Assembly: GCF_030767025.1 (NCBI RefSeq)
Contig: NZ_JASITE010000003.1
Span: 496,001 to 560,000 of the forward strand
Direction: 5' to 3'
Length of the DNA: 64,000 nt
Source: Nocardia sp. CC227C
GTDB taxonomy: Bacteria > Actinomycetota > Actinomycetes > Mycobacteriales > Mycobacteriaceae
Shown piece by piece: positions 24,918-33,815 of this stretch. Made by a program: the position numbers and the translations under genes. Every line of letters begins with the position of its first letter. Position 1 is the first letter of the stretch. The notes beneath the pieces are model-generated. The model saw nothing but the letters and a program-made list of their open reading frames with translations. It ran no database searches and had not been told where the DNA came from.

Positions 24918-27900
24918 ATGCTGCACGGACTGTGGTCGCCGGGGTCCGGGCTGGTGCTGTGGCATCGGCCGGACGGCGATGCCGGGGCGGTCGTGGGCGA
25001 ACTGCCGGATCCGCTGGGGTCGATCGTGCGGACGGCGCGGTTCCGGCATCGGGCCGAGGTCCTGGTGCCCGGCGCGCAGGGGCCGGAGCAGGTCACGGTG
25101 CGGGGGCACGCCCTGGCTCCCGAGACGGCGGCGCGGGTGCTGTTGCAGGAGTTGCCGCCGCGGGCGGTGGCGGGGGATCTGCGGTTTCTCGCGCATGTGG
25201 CACGCGGTATCGACCGCTGGGTGGGAGCCGGTCGGGTGGTGCCCGAGGTGCGCCGCGACGACGGCGAATGGTGGGTGCGCTGGCGGCTGCTGGGCGGCCA
25301 GCGGCAGCGTGCCTGGCTGGCGGAGCTGGCGGTCGCCATGCCCGCCGCGCTGCGCACGGTGGGGCGGCCGTCCGCGCTGCTGGAGGACTTCACCGGCGAA
25401 CTCGCCGACCCGATCACCCGGCTGCGACTGGCGGAAGCGGCGCCATCGCTATCGGCCGACGGAATCTCGGCCGAGACAGCGAGCAGTGCGACGCACTCGG
25501 CGGAGATCACCGGCACCGCGGTGATCGGCGGATCGGCCCGCGCTGCCGCCACGCCCACGGGCGATGAATCGGTTCGGGACACCTCACGTGCGGCGGGGGT
25601 CGGATCGCCCGCGAGTCGCGCTCGGCGGGCGGTGGCATCGCGAAACGAGGGCGCGGTGGCGGCCGACGATCCGGAATCACTGACCGCGGCATTGCGGGAC
25701 AGCCTGGCGGCGGCGGAGGGCTACCCCGGGCCGGACGACCATCCGGTGCACGCCACCCGGGTGGGCCCGCATCCGCTGCTCGCCGCCCTGGCCGGGGACG
25801 GGCCGCTGGAGATCGGGTCGCATCGGCTGGCGTCGGTGCTGGAGGACTGGCGGACGAGTCTGACCGCCGATGAACCCGAACTGGTGCTGCGCCTGCTGGA
25901 ACCGCCGGACGCGGAGGCGGAGGCGGCGGATGTGCTGTGGCGGCTGGAGGTGTGCCTGCACACCGAGGGCGAGGCGCCGCAGCCGGTGCTGCTGCCGGGC
26001 GATCCGCAGGCGGTGCGGGTGGCGGGGGAGAAGCTGGCCGCCGCCAAACAGGCGTATCCGCGGCTGCGGGATCTGCCCGGCGACCCGCACAGCATGGATC
26101 TGCTGCTGCCGACCGAGGTGGTGATGGATCTGGTGGCGCACGGGGCGCAGGCATTGCAGTCGGCGGGGGTGCGGCTGCTGCTGCCGCGGGCCTGGCGGAT
26201 CACCACACCCAGTCTGCGGCTGCGGGTGCAGAGCCCCGCCGCGACCGAAACGGCGGTCGGGCTCGGGGGTCTGGTGTCCTACCGGTGGGAGCTCGCCCTC
26301 GGCGACACCGTGCTGACGCCCGCCGAGATGGCGCGCATCATTGCCGCCAAGTCGGATCTGGTGCAGCTGCGCGGGCAGTGGGTGCAGGCCGACCATCGAG
26401 TGCTGGCCGCCGCCGCGGAGTACGTATCGGGTCGAGCCGACGCCACCTCCACCACCATCGGCGGTCTCTTCGCCGAACTCGCCGCCAATCCGGTGACCCG
26501 CGTCCCGCTCGAGTCGATCACCGCGACCGGTTGGGCGGCAGAGCTTTTCGACACCGAGCACCCGACCGAACCGGTCGATCCACCCTCCGGCCTGAAGGCC
26601 GAACTGCGCCCCTACCAGCAGCGCGGCCTCACCTGGCTGGCCACCATGTCCCGCCTCGGCTGCGGTGCCGTCCTCGCCGACGACATGGGCCTCGGCAAGA
26701 CCATCCAGGTGCTGGCGCTGCTGGTGCACGAGCGCGAAACCCCGCCACCCAGGCCGGATTCCGCGCACGGGGCGGCCGCCCCTGCCGAGCGGGTGCGCAC
26801 GGCCGGTGACCCCGCGACAGTCCACCCGGCCGACACCGCCGCGCCGCACTCGCCCGTCGTCGCCGGTCCCGCCCCCACCCTGCTGGTGTGCCCGATGTCC
26901 GTGGTGGGCAACTGGCAGCGGGAGGCGGAACGGTTCACCCCCGGGCTGCGGGTGCTGGTGCACCACGGTGCCGGACGGCGGACGGGTGCGGAATTCGATG
27001 CGGCCGTGCAGGACTCGGATCTGGTCGTCACCACCTACGCGCTGTTGGCCCGCGACGTGGAGGAGTTGAAGCGGCAGGAATGGCAGCGCGTGGTGCTGGA
27101 CGAGGCGCAGCACATCAAGAACGCGGCGACCAGGCAGGCACGCGCCGCCCGGGCGGTGCCCGCGCGACATCGCCTGGCGCTCACCGGAACCCCGGTGGAG
27201 AACCGGCTCGAGGAGTTGCGCTCCATCCTGGATTTCGCCAATCCGAAACTGCTGGGCAAACCCTCGGATTTCCACGCCCGTTTCGCGGTGCCCATCGAGC
27301 GCGAGCGCGACGAGAACGCCGTGGCCCGCCTGCGCGCCATCACCTCCCCGTTCGTGCTGCGCCGGGTCAAGACCGATCCGGCGGTGATCTCCGACCTTCC
27401 CGAGAAGATCGAGATGACGGTGCGCGCCAATCTCACCGTCGAACAGGCCGCGCTCTACCAGGCGGTTCTCGACGATATGACGCAGCGGCTGAAGGCCGCG
27501 AAATCCAAGGAGGACATGGGGCGCAAGGGTGCGGTGCTGGCCGCGCTGACCCGGCTCAAGCAGGTGTGCAACCATCCCGCGCATTTCCTCGGCGACGGTT
27601 CCGGCGTGCTGCGCCGCGGACGCCACCGCTCCGGCAAGCTGGCCCTGGTCGAGGACGTGCTCGAGGCCGTCCTCGCCGACGGCGAACGCGCCCTGCTGTT
27701 CACGCAGTTCCGCGAGTTCGGCGAGTTGGTGGCCCCCTTCTTCACGGAACGCTTCGGCGTGCAGATCCCCTTCCTGCACGGCGGCGTCCCGAAGCAGCGC
27801 CGCGACACCATGGTCACCCGTTTCCAGGAGTCCGACGGCCCGCCGCTCATGCTGCTCTCGCTCAAGGCGGGTGGCACCGGCCTGAACCTCACCGCCGCCA

Positions 27901-28169
27901 ATCATGTGGTGCACCTGGATCGTTGGTGGAATCCGGCGGTGGAGAACCAGGCCACCGACCGCGCCTTCCGCATCGGCCAGCGTCGCGACGTCCAGGTCCG
28001 CAAGCTGGTGTGCGTGGACACCATCGAGGAGCGCATCGACGACATGCTCTCCGGCAAGCGCCAACTCGCGGATCTGACGGTGGGTGTCGGCGAGAACTGG
28101 ATCACCGAACTCGGCGACGACGAACTGCGCGACCTGTTCGCCCTCGGTTCCGAGGCGGTGGGGGAGTGA
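24918..28169 (+). CDS. SNF2-family helicase (HelZ-like)
   Basis: The 1083-residue ATPase has an N-terminal SNF2 helicase-associated region (residues 1-560) interrupted by an Ala/Ser/Thr-rich stretch near 185-250. The SNF2 core has motif I D-D-M-G-L-G-K-T (about 585-592), motif II D-E-A-Q-H-I-K (about 726), motif III L-T-G-T-P-V-E-N-R, and C-terminal motifs V and VI (K-A-G-G-T-G-L-N-L and D-R-A-F-R-I-G-Q-R). An about 50-residue Pro/Ala/His-rich insertion separates motif I from motif Ia. It is likely a double-stranded DNA translocase, like mycobacterial HelZ. The SWIM protein gene follows 70 bases later and the two are a recurrent pair. Confidence 0.93.
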   Translation: MLHGLWSPGSGLVLWHRPDGDAGAVVGELPDPLGSIVRTARFRHRAEVLVPGAQGPEQVTVRGHALAPETAARVLLQELPPRAVAGDLRFLAHVARGIDRWVGAGRVVPEVRRDDGEWWVRWRLLGGQRQRAWLAELAVAMPAALRTVGRPSALLEDFTGELADPITRLRLAEAAPSLSADGISAETASSATHSAEITGTAVIGGSARAAATPTGDESVRDTSRAAGVGSPASRARRAVASRNEGAVAADDPESLTAALRDSLAAAEGYPGPDDHPVHATRVGPHPLLAALAGDGPLEIGSHRLASVLEDWRTSLTADEPELVLRLLEPPDAEAEAADVLWRLEVCLHTEGEAPQPVLLPGDPQAVRVAGEKLAAAKQAYPRLRDLPGDPHSMDLLLPTEVVMDLVAHGAQALQSAGVRLLLPRAWRITTPSLRLRVQSPAATETAVGLGGLVSYRWELALGDTVLTPAEMARIIAAKSDLVQLRGQWVQADHRVLAAAAEYVSGRADATSTTIGGLFAELAANPVTRVPLESITATGWAAELFDTEHPTEPVDPPSGLKAELRPYQQRGLTWLATMSRLGCGAVLADDMGLGKTIQVLALLVHERETPPPRPDSAHGAAAPAERVRTAGDPATVHPADTAAPHSPVVAGPAPTLLVCPMSVVGNWQREAERFTPGLRVLVHHGAGRRTGAEFDAAVQDSDLVVTTYALLARDVEELKRQEWQRVVLDEAQHIKNAATRQARAARAVPARHRLALTGTPVENRLEELRSILDFANPKLLGKPSDFHARFAVPIERERDENAVARLRAITSPFVLRRVKTDPAVISDLPEKIEMTVRANLTVEQAALYQAVLDDMTQRLKAAKSKEDMGRKGAVLAALTRLKQVCNHPAHFLGDGSGVLRRGRHRSGKLALVEDVLEAVLADGERALLFTQFREFGELVAPFFTERFGVQIPFLHGGVPKQRRDTMVTRFQESDGPPLMLLSLKAGGTGLNLTAANHVVHLDRWWNPAVENQATDRAFRIGQRRDVQVRKLVCVDTIEERIDDMLSGKRQLADLTVGVGENWITELGDDELRDLFALGSEAVGE

Positions 28170-28239
28170 GCGCTCGAGCGCGGCGGCGGCAGCGCAGCGT
28201 AACCACGCAGCGCTCCGCTCACGCCCGAAAGGACGCAGA

Positions 28240-29004
28240 ATGAGCGACTACGTCGACTACAGCGCGTTCGGCAAGCGCCGCCCGGTGCGCGGGGGCGTCG
28301 AATCCCGCAGCCAGCGCGGCGGTTTCGCCAAGACGCGGTGGGGCCGCGCCTTCCTGGAGGCCGTCGAGCAGGTCGCCGATCGCGGTCGTTTGACTCGCGG
28401 CCGCACCTACGCCCGCGCCGGTCAGGTCGTCAGCTATCACCTGGAGCCCGGTGCGGTGCACGCCGAGGTGCAGGGCAGTCAGCCGCGTCCCTTCACCGCC
28501 GTCCTCACCATGCGCCAGCTGCGTGACGATCGCTTGGACGAGCTGGTCGCCACCGTGCGGCAGACCCCCGGGATGCTCGCCGAGATAGCCTCGGGCACAC
28601 TGCCGTCCGCGTTGGGATCGCTCATCCTCCCGACCACTGTCAGCGAACTGGACTTCGCCTGCTCCTGCCCGGACTCGGGATGGCCGTGCAAACACGTCGC
28701 CGCCGTCTGCTACATCCTGGCGGAGCGATTGGACGACCATCCGAAGGATCTGCTGACCCTGCGCGGCGTGGATCTGGAGACCTTGATCGGCGCGGTGCAG
28801 CGTGATTCGAACCCGCCGGAGCAGGTGGATATCTACGGCGAGGAGTCCGCGCTCCCCGCGCTCCCGCGCCCCGATTTCCACCCGGCCCCCGAAGATCTCG
28901 ACCCGGCCCTACTACGCCGAGCCCTGCGGATGGCGGCAGAAGACGAGCCCACAGCGGAGACGGGCCTGCGTCACCTCCGCGCGCTCTATCGCGCCCTGCG
29001 CTGA
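28240..29004 (+). CDS. SWIM zinc-finger protein, helicase partner
   Basis: The 254-residue protein has the SWIM signature C-x-C-x(n)-C-x-H as C-S-C-P-D-S-G-W-P-C-K-H (about residues 144-155), a zinc site that binds DNA or proteins. The N-terminus holds W-G-R-A-F-L-E-A-V-E and R-G-R-T-Y-A-R-A-G-Q-V, the conserved lead-in of bacterial SWIM proteins. The C-terminus is acidic and helical. The start ATG at 28240 has AAAGG seven bases upstream. The gene lies 70 bases after the helicase, which suggests a shared transcript and a joint role in DNA or chromatin remodelling; the cellular process is unknown. Confidence 0.9.
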   Translation: MSDYVDYSAFGKRRPVRGGVESRSQRGGFAKTRWGRAFLEAVEQVADRGRLTRGRTYARAGQVVSYHLEPGAVHAEVQGSQPRPFTAVLTMRQLRDDRLDELVATVRQTPGMLAEIASGTLPSALGSLILPTTVSELDFACSCPDSGWPCKHVAAVCYILAERLDDHPKDLLTLRGVDLETLIGAVQRDSNPPEQVDIYGEESALPALPRPDFHPAPEDLDPALLRRALRMAAEDEPTAETGLRHLRALYRALR

Positions 29005-29139
29005 AGCCGATTCGGCGCCCCGCGCCGAAGCCGATACCGCAGCCCCGCGCTGAAACCCGGTAGCCCGGCACGGATTCCGCCCTGTGCGGGCGGTGTCGTC
29101 AGTCGGTGGGAGTCGGCCCGACCCAGCGCGTTCGCCGGT

Positions 29140-30678
29140 TCACCGCGCGGCGACCCGTCGCGACCGCCGTTCCGGCTCGGAATGCTCGGGGAGCCGGTCG
29201 AACCGATAGTCGTCCAGGTCGAAGTGACCGGCCCGCCATGCCGCCTCCAGCGTGCTCATCGGCTTGAGCGGCACGTCGCCGTTCTCGTCGAAGTAGTAGC
29301 TGTTCGCCAGTGCGCAGCTGTCCTGCCAGAACACCTGGGTGCCACGGCGATTCAGCATCTCCCGGAAGAAGCGCGCATTGGCCTCCGGCGTGACCTCCGC
29401 CCGGGTCGCCCGCCGCTTCCGCGCGTTGCGCAGCACCCGCAGGATGTGCCGGGTCTGCATCTCGATGAGCGCGAAGTACGACGAGCCATTGTACCCGTAC
29501 GGTCCGATAATGGAGAAGAAGTTCGGGAAGCCGGGCACGCTCACGCCCTCGTAGGCTTGCAGCCGGTTGTCGTCCCACCAGTCCTCCAGCCGCACGCCGC
29601 CGCTGCCGTGCAGGTCGAAGGTCGGCATATTCCCCGATTCCATCACCTTGAACCCGGTCGCCATGATGAGCACGTCGACCGGGTGGTGGTTCCCGCCGGC
29701 GGTGCGCAATCCGGTCTCGGTGATCTCGGCGATCGGATCGGTCTCCAGCCGCACGTTCGACCGGTTGAAGGTGGCGAGGTAGTCGTTGGAGAATCCGGGC
29801 CGTTTGCAGCCGAGGGCGTAGCGCGGCGTCAGCTTGTCGCGCACCTCGGGGTCGTGCACCTGATCGCGCAGGTGGGCCAGTCCGACGCGCTCGCCCACCT
29901 TGGCGATGGGCAGCAGTCCGTAGTAGTGCGCGCTGAGCGGGAAGGTCAGTTCGACGAAGGTCTGACTGGCGAGCCGGGTGAGCAGGCGGCCCCCGGGCAG
30001 CCCCATCAGCAGGCGGACGGCCCCGGGCAGTTCCCGGTCCGGTCGCGGCAGACACCAGATGGGGGTGCGCTGGAAGACGGTCAGATGCGCGACCTCCGGC
30101 GCGATCTCCGGAATGATCTGCACCGCCGAGGCCCCGGTGCCGATGATGCCCACGCGTTTGCCCCCGAGATCCTGGCCGTGGTCCCAGCGCGCGGTGTGCA
30201 TGACGATCCCGGAATACCGTTCCACCCCCGGGATATCGGGCAGTTTGGGCCGGGTGAGCACGCCGGTGGCCCCCACCACCCAGCGCGCCGTGATCTCCTC
30301 GTCCGCGCTGGTGCGCAGGCGCCACAGGTGCAGGTCGTCGTCGTAGTCGGCGCGGGCGATGGTGGTGCCGAACCGGATCCGCGGGCGCAGCCCGTACTTG
30401 CCGACGCAGTATTCGGCGTACGCCTTCAGTTCCCGGCCGGGCGCGTAGATCCGGGACCAGCCGCGCTGCTGTTCGAACGAGTACTGGTAGCTGAACGACG
30501 GAATGTCCACGGCGATGCCGGGATAGGTGTTCCAGTGCCAGGTGCCGCCCACGCCGTCGGCCTCGTCGACGATCAGGAAGTCGTCGAAGCCGTGCTCGCG
30601 CAGCATGATCGCCACGCCGATGCCGGAGAATCCCGCACCGATGATGACGATCTGGTGGTCGACGACGCTTGCGTTCAT
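29140..30678 (-). CDS. Baeyer-Villiger type flavin monooxygenase
   Basis: The 512-residue enzyme has the FAD motif I-I-G-A-G-F-S-G-I-G (about residues 11-20), the BVMO fingerprint Y-S-G-I-V-M-H-T-A-R-W-D (about 155-166; F-x-G-x-x-x-H-x-x-x-W with Tyr for Phe), the NADPH motif V-G-I-I-G-T-G-A-S-A (about 176) and the linker M-A-T-G-F. It inserts oxygen next to a ketone carbonyl to form esters or lactones. It is the last gene of the SDR/ferritin-like/BVMO-like/BVMO operon. The ATG at 30678 overlaps the preceding stop (ATGA), so it is translationally coupled to the BVMO-like subunit. Confidence 0.92.
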   Translation of the reverse strand: MNASVVDHQIVIIGAGFSGIGVAIMLREHGFDDFLIVDEADGVGGTWHWNTYPGIAVDIPSFSYQYSFEQQRGWSRIYAPGRELKAYAEYCVGKYGLRPRIRFGTTIARADYDDDLHLWRLRTSADEEITARWVVGATGVLTRPKLPDIPGVERYSGIVMHTARWDHGQDLGGKRVGIIGTGASAVQIIPEIAPEVAHLTVFQRTPIWCLPRPDRELPGAVRLLMGLPGGRLLTRLASQTFVELTFPLSAHYYGLLPIAKVGERVGLAHLRDQVHDPEVRDKLTPRYALGCKRPGFSNDYLATFNRSNVRLETDPIAEITETGLRTAGGNHHPVDVLIMATGFKVMESGNMPTFDLHGSGGVRLEDWWDDNRLQAYEGVSVPGFPNFFSIIGPYGYNGSSYFALIEMQTRHILRVLRNARKRRATRAEVTPEANARFFREMLNRRGTQVFWQDSCALANSYYFDENGDVPLKPMSTLEAAWRAGHFDLDDYRFDRLPEHSEPERRSRRVAAR

Positions 30679-31241
30679 GAGGTCTCCTCGGCGTAGATGA
30701 CGCAGTCCACCCGATGCTCGATACCGTCCACGGTCCGGATGCCGTGCGGTGCGAGCCGGGCGATCGGCCAGGTGATGAGCCGGACGTGGGGACGGTGCAG
30801 CGCCCGGTAGTAGTGGTTGTGGCAGGTGACCGGGGCGGGTGATTCCGGGGTCAGTTGGCGGCGGGTCCACGAATCCGGCACCTGGAGGCGCAGATTCGCG
30901 GCGGCGGCCCGGCGGGCGAGTCCGAAGGGCAGCAGTCGCGCCACCGTGGCGGCCGCCGCGGTGAGGTACGGCAGCGGCGGGCGCGGCAGCACCCACACCG
31001 GATCATGTTGGAAGACGGTGACTTTCCGGGCGCGCTCGGCCACCCTGGGTAGCACCCGCGCGATCGCCGCCGCGCTGCCTATCACCGCGACCCGCGCTCC
31101 GTCCAGCGGTAGTTGGTCGGTCCACCGGTCGCAGTGCAGCTGCGGCCCGGTGAAGGAGTCCGCACCGCGCGGTGGGCGTGCCCCGCCGCCCCGTGCGCCC
31201 CAGTCGGAGAACGCGTCCACCCGGGCGGCCGCCGCGTTCAT
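30675..31241 (-). CDS. BVMO-like fragment lacking FAD domain, coupled subunit
   Basis: The 188-residue protein aligns with only the middle of BVMOs: the NADPH Rossmann strand (V-A-V-I-G-S-A-A-A-I-A-R-V-L-P), then V-T-V-F-Q-H-D-P-V-W-V-L-P-R-P, and the region just before the A-T-G-F linker (V-D-C-V-I-Y-A-E-E-T-S-stop). It has no FAD-binding domain and no fingerprint. The nucleotide motif is G-S-A-A-A instead of G-T-G-A-S-A. It overlaps both neighbours by four bases (ATGA at each end), which is unusual for a decaying gene and suggests that it is expressed. It may be a non-catalytic partner of the downstream BVMO. Alternatively it is a truncated duplicate. Confidence 0.75.
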   Translation of the reverse strand: MNAAAARVDAFSDWGARGGGARPPRGADSFTGPQLHCDRWTDQLPLDGARVAVIGSAAAIARVLPRVAERARKVTVFQHDPVWVLPRPPLPYLTAAAATVARLLPFGLARRAAAANLRLQVPDSWTRRQLTPESPAPVTCHNHYYRALHRPHVRLITWPIARLAPHGIRTVDGIEHRVDCVIYAEETS

Positions 31242-32161
31242 TCCGCCACCGGTTCGTAGGTCAGCTCCTGGGACCAGGACGGCACCCTGCCGAGCATCCG
31301 CACCGGGAACCGGTCGATGACCCGTCCGAGTCCGTCGTTCACCGCCTGCAACGGTTGCAGTCGGTTGATGGTGGCGCGCCCGTGCAGCCGCACCACGTGA
31401 TAGAGCGGCACCCGTTTGATGCTCGGGCTGCGCTCCCCGGCTTTCTCGTAGCGCCGCACCGCATTCCAGAGCTTCTCCTCGTCGAGCCCCATGGCCATGA
31501 TGTTGGCCGACATGCGCGACAGCAGCGGGGTGTACACCAGCGCGCCGAGCAGCAGGGTGGGGCGCAGCGTGTATCCTGCCGTTTCGATGGCGATGCGGCG
31601 CAGCGGGCCCGCGCCGAGCTGTTCCAGCACCTGGAAGCCGACGGCGAGGTGTCGCGACTCGTCGCTGTTGATGTGCCGGAACACCTTGTGGCACAGCGGG
31701 TCCCGGACCTCGTCGAGCAGGAACTTCACCAGCGCGCCGTCCAGCGCGCATTCCAGCGAGGGTATGACGGTGGCGAGCACCGGCAGCGAGAGGTCGTCGG
31801 AGTAGCGGTCCACCCATTCGATGACGAGCCGGATGTTCTTGTTGGGCACCGGCATGGCGTCGCCGTCGAGCATGCCCCAGCGTCGCATGAGCGCCAGTTC
31901 CGCATTGGCGTGCTTCTGCTCCTCGGCGTGGAAGTAGCGGTAGATCTCGCGCAGCGATCCGGGCGGCGCTTTGCGGGTGAGGGCCGCGAAACCGCGCGCT
32001 CCGACGTGTTCGATCCACACCAGATCGGCCATGAACGCGGCCAGTGTCGGCCGTTGTTCGTCGGTGACGAGGTCGGCTCCCGGTGCGTCCCAGTCGATAT
32101 CGGCCAGTGCCCACTGGCGGTCCCGGATGGTTTCCAGCATGTCCGGATAGGCGAACGCCAT
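31238..32161 (-). CDS. Ferritin-like di-iron protein
   Basis: The 307-residue protein is mostly helical with di-iron-type motifs: W-I-E-H-V-G-A-R-G-F (about residues 49-58), Y-F-H-A-E-E-Q-K-H-A-N-A-E (about 77-89) and I-N-S-D-E-S-R-H-L-A-V-G (about 166-177). The repeated E-x-x-H pattern fits a ferritin/ribonucleotide-reductase-like carboxylate-bridged iron site. Two hydrophobic stretches (about 190-215) could contact membrane or lipid. It sits between the SDR (12-base gap) and the BVMO-like gene (four-base overlap). A hydroxylase or desaturase-type role feeding the SDR and BVMO is plausible but inferred. Confidence 0.75.
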   Translation of the reverse strand: MAFAYPDMLETIRDRQWALADIDWDAPGADLVTDEQRPTLAAFMADLVWIEHVGARGFAALTRKAPPGSLREIYRYFHAEEQKHANAELALMRRWGMLDGDAMPVPNKNIRLVIEWVDRYSDDLSLPVLATVIPSLECALDGALVKFLLDEVRDPLCHKVFRHINSDESRHLAVGFQVLEQLGAGPLRRIAIETAGYTLRPTLLLGALVYTPLLSRMSANIMAMGLDEEKLWNAVRRYEKAGERSPSIKRVPLYHVVRLHGRATINRLQPLQAVNDGLGRVIDRFPVRMLGRVPSWSQELTYEPVAE

Positions 32162-32173
32162 TGTTCGGCTCCC

Positions 32174-33013
32174 TTATCGGCGCGCCAGCCTTTCGATGAG
32201 TCCGGCGGCGCGGGTGTACGGAACGGGCAGCAGCCGCTTGGACTGCCAGATGAGCTTGGCCTCGACCTGCGGCACCACGTAGAGCTGGCCGCGGTCGACG
32301 GCGTCGAGGGTTTCGCGGGCGATATTCGCGGGCGGGCGTCCGGTCCAGCGCAGCAGCAGATCGCCGAGCCGCGCGGTGGACGGGTCGTCGATGGCGGCGT
32401 TGTCGAGGATGTGGGTGCGAACCGCCGTGGGGCACAGCGCCGTGACGGTCACCCCGGTGCCGACCAGTTCCGCGGCGAGGGTTTCCGACAGTGCCAGCAC
32501 GCCCGCCTTGCTCACGTTGTAGGCGGCCATGCGCGGTGCGGAGCCGAAGGCGGCGGCGGAGGCGGTGTTCAGGATGGCCCCGTGCCCGCCTGCGCGCATG
32601 CGGGGTGCGAAGACGTGGCAGCCGTGGACGACGCCCCACAGGTTGACGTCGAGCACCCGATGCCATTCGGTGAGCGGCGCTTCGCCCACGGGTGCGCCGC
32701 CCGCGCCGATTCCGGCGTTGTTGCAGACCAGGTCGGTGGGATTGCCGAACCACTGTTCGGCGGTGTCGGCGAGGGCGGCCACCTGTTCGGCGCTGCCCAC
32801 ATCGCAGTACACCTCGAAACCCTTGCCCCCGGCCTGACCGACCAGTTCGACGGTCTCGCGGGCGGTGTCGGTGTCGATGTCGGCGCAGACCACGCGCCCG
32901 CCGCGGCGGCCCAGTTCGACGGCCAGCGCGCGGCCGATGCCGCTGCCCGCGCCGGTGACCACCGCGTCCGCGTACCTGGTGCGGCGGGATCCGCCGAAGG
33001 GGTTGAGTCGCAT
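32174..33013 (-). CDS. Short-chain dehydrogenase/reductase of the BVMO operon
   Basis: The 279-residue classical SDR has the cofactor motif T-G-A-G-S-G-I-G (about residues 20-27), C-A-D-I-D-T (aspartate favouring NAD), N-N-A-G-I-G, and the catalytic Y-N-V-S-K (Tyr near 165). The C-terminal extension is basic. It is the first gene of the operon. It could oxidise an alcohol made by the ferritin-like protein to the ketone substrate of the BVMO, a common logic for hydroxylase-SDR-BVMO routes; this order is inference. Confidence 0.9.
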   Translation of the reverse strand: MRLNPFGGSRRTRYADAVVTGAGSGIGRALAVELGRRGGRVVCADIDTDTARETVELVGQAGGKGFEVYCDVGSAEQVAALADTAEQWFGNPTDLVCNNAGIGAGGAPVGEAPLTEWHRVLDVNLWGVVHGCHVFAPRMRAGGHGAILNTASAAAFGSAPRMAAYNVSKAGVLALSETLAAELVGTGVTVTALCPTAVRTHILDNAAIDDPSTARLGDLLLRWTGRPPANIARETLDAVDRGQLYVVPQVEAKLIWQSKRLLPVPYTRAAGLIERLARR

Positions 33014-33058
33014 GGGAACTCCCGAAGCCGAGCGCCGCGACCGCTCAACTGGTGTCAC

Positions 33059-33086
33059 CTGCCACCATTGGCCGCGCCTGCCACCA
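33059..33086. promoter_or_regulatory. Direct repeat between BVMO operon and tetR
   Basis: CTGCCACCA occurs at 33059-33067 and 33078-33086, 19 bp apart. The second copy overlaps the -35 position of the tetR promoter. They lie in the 104-base divergent region and are candidate TetR half-sites. A GGTGTCACC palindrome precedes the first copy. Confidence 0.5.
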
Positions 33087-33104
33087 ATTAGGCGCTCGAT
33101 GGGG

Positions 33105-33120
33105 TAATTTGTCAATGATG
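33105..33120 (+). promoter_or_regulatory. Candidate leaderless promoter of tetR
   Basis: The -10 hexamer TAATTT (33105-33110) ends seven bases before the ATG at 33118. This spacing favours 33118 over the adjacent in-frame ATG at 33115. Confidence 0.55.
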
Positions 33121-33771
33121 AACGTGCGCGCACCGGCCCGGACCTGGGGTGGCCGAACCCCGGAGGAACGCCGTGCGCAGCGCCGCCGCAAGCTCATCGC
33201 GGCCGGACTCGCGATCTGGCTGGACCACGGCTGGGCCGCGGTCACCATGCGCGGCGTGTGCACCCGCGCCGCCCTCAACGACCGCTACTTCTACGAGCAT
33301 TTCGCCGACCGCGACGAACTGCTCGGCGCGGTCTGGGACGAGGTGTGCTTCGAGGTCTTCGGCGAACTGTCCGCGGTCGTGGCCGAGCATCTGGATCGGA
33401 CTCCGCTGGAGATCCTGCGGCTGGCCGTCACCCGTGCCGTCGATCTGCAGACCCACGGGCACGCGCGCATCCTCTTCGACAACCACGCGGGCAGCCGGGT
33501 GCTCGAGGAACGCCGCAAGGCCACGCTCGGCGATTCCACCGATCTGCTCATCGCCACCGCCCGGCCGTATCTGCGGCCCGGGGTGGACGAATCCGATTTC
33601 CGCATGAGCGTTCTCATGGGCATAGGCGGTTTCAACGAACTGCTCTCCGCCTGGCGCACCGGGGCCGTCGAGGCCGATGCGGAGCGGATCATCGACCACG
33701 CCAGCCGGGTCGCCACCCTGCTCGGAACGCAGTACCTCGATCCCGCGGCCATCGCCGCCGACCGCGAGTAG
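33118..33771 (+). CDS. TetR family regulator of the BVMO operon
   Basis: The 217-residue TetR has an N-terminal helix-turn-helix with a variant recognition segment V-T-M-R-G-V-C-T-R-A-A-L-N-D-R-Y-F-Y-E-H-F (about residues 41-61). The C-terminal ligand domain is helical. It is divergent from the SDR that opens the BVMO operon, and the CTGCCACCA repeats lie between. It most likely represses the operon until the substrate or an intermediate binds. Confidence 0.9.
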   Translation: MNVRAPARTWGGRTPEERRAQRRRKLIAAGLAIWLDHGWAAVTMRGVCTRAALNDRYFYEHFADRDELLGAVWDEVCFEVFGELSAVVAEHLDRTPLEILRLAVTRAVDLQTHGHARILFDNHAGSRVLEERRKATLGDSTDLLIATARPYLRPGVDESDFRMSVLMGIGGFNELLSAWRTGAVEADAERIIDHASRVATLLGTQYLDPAAIAADRE

Positions 33772-33815
33772 CCGAATTCCCGGGCGATACCGCTCGGTAC
33801 GCCCATACTGGGCGC

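Noticed and set aside
25677-28064. A 795-codon minus-strand frame opposite the helicase
   Set aside because: Same reason: antisense to conserved helicase motifs, with low-complexity product.
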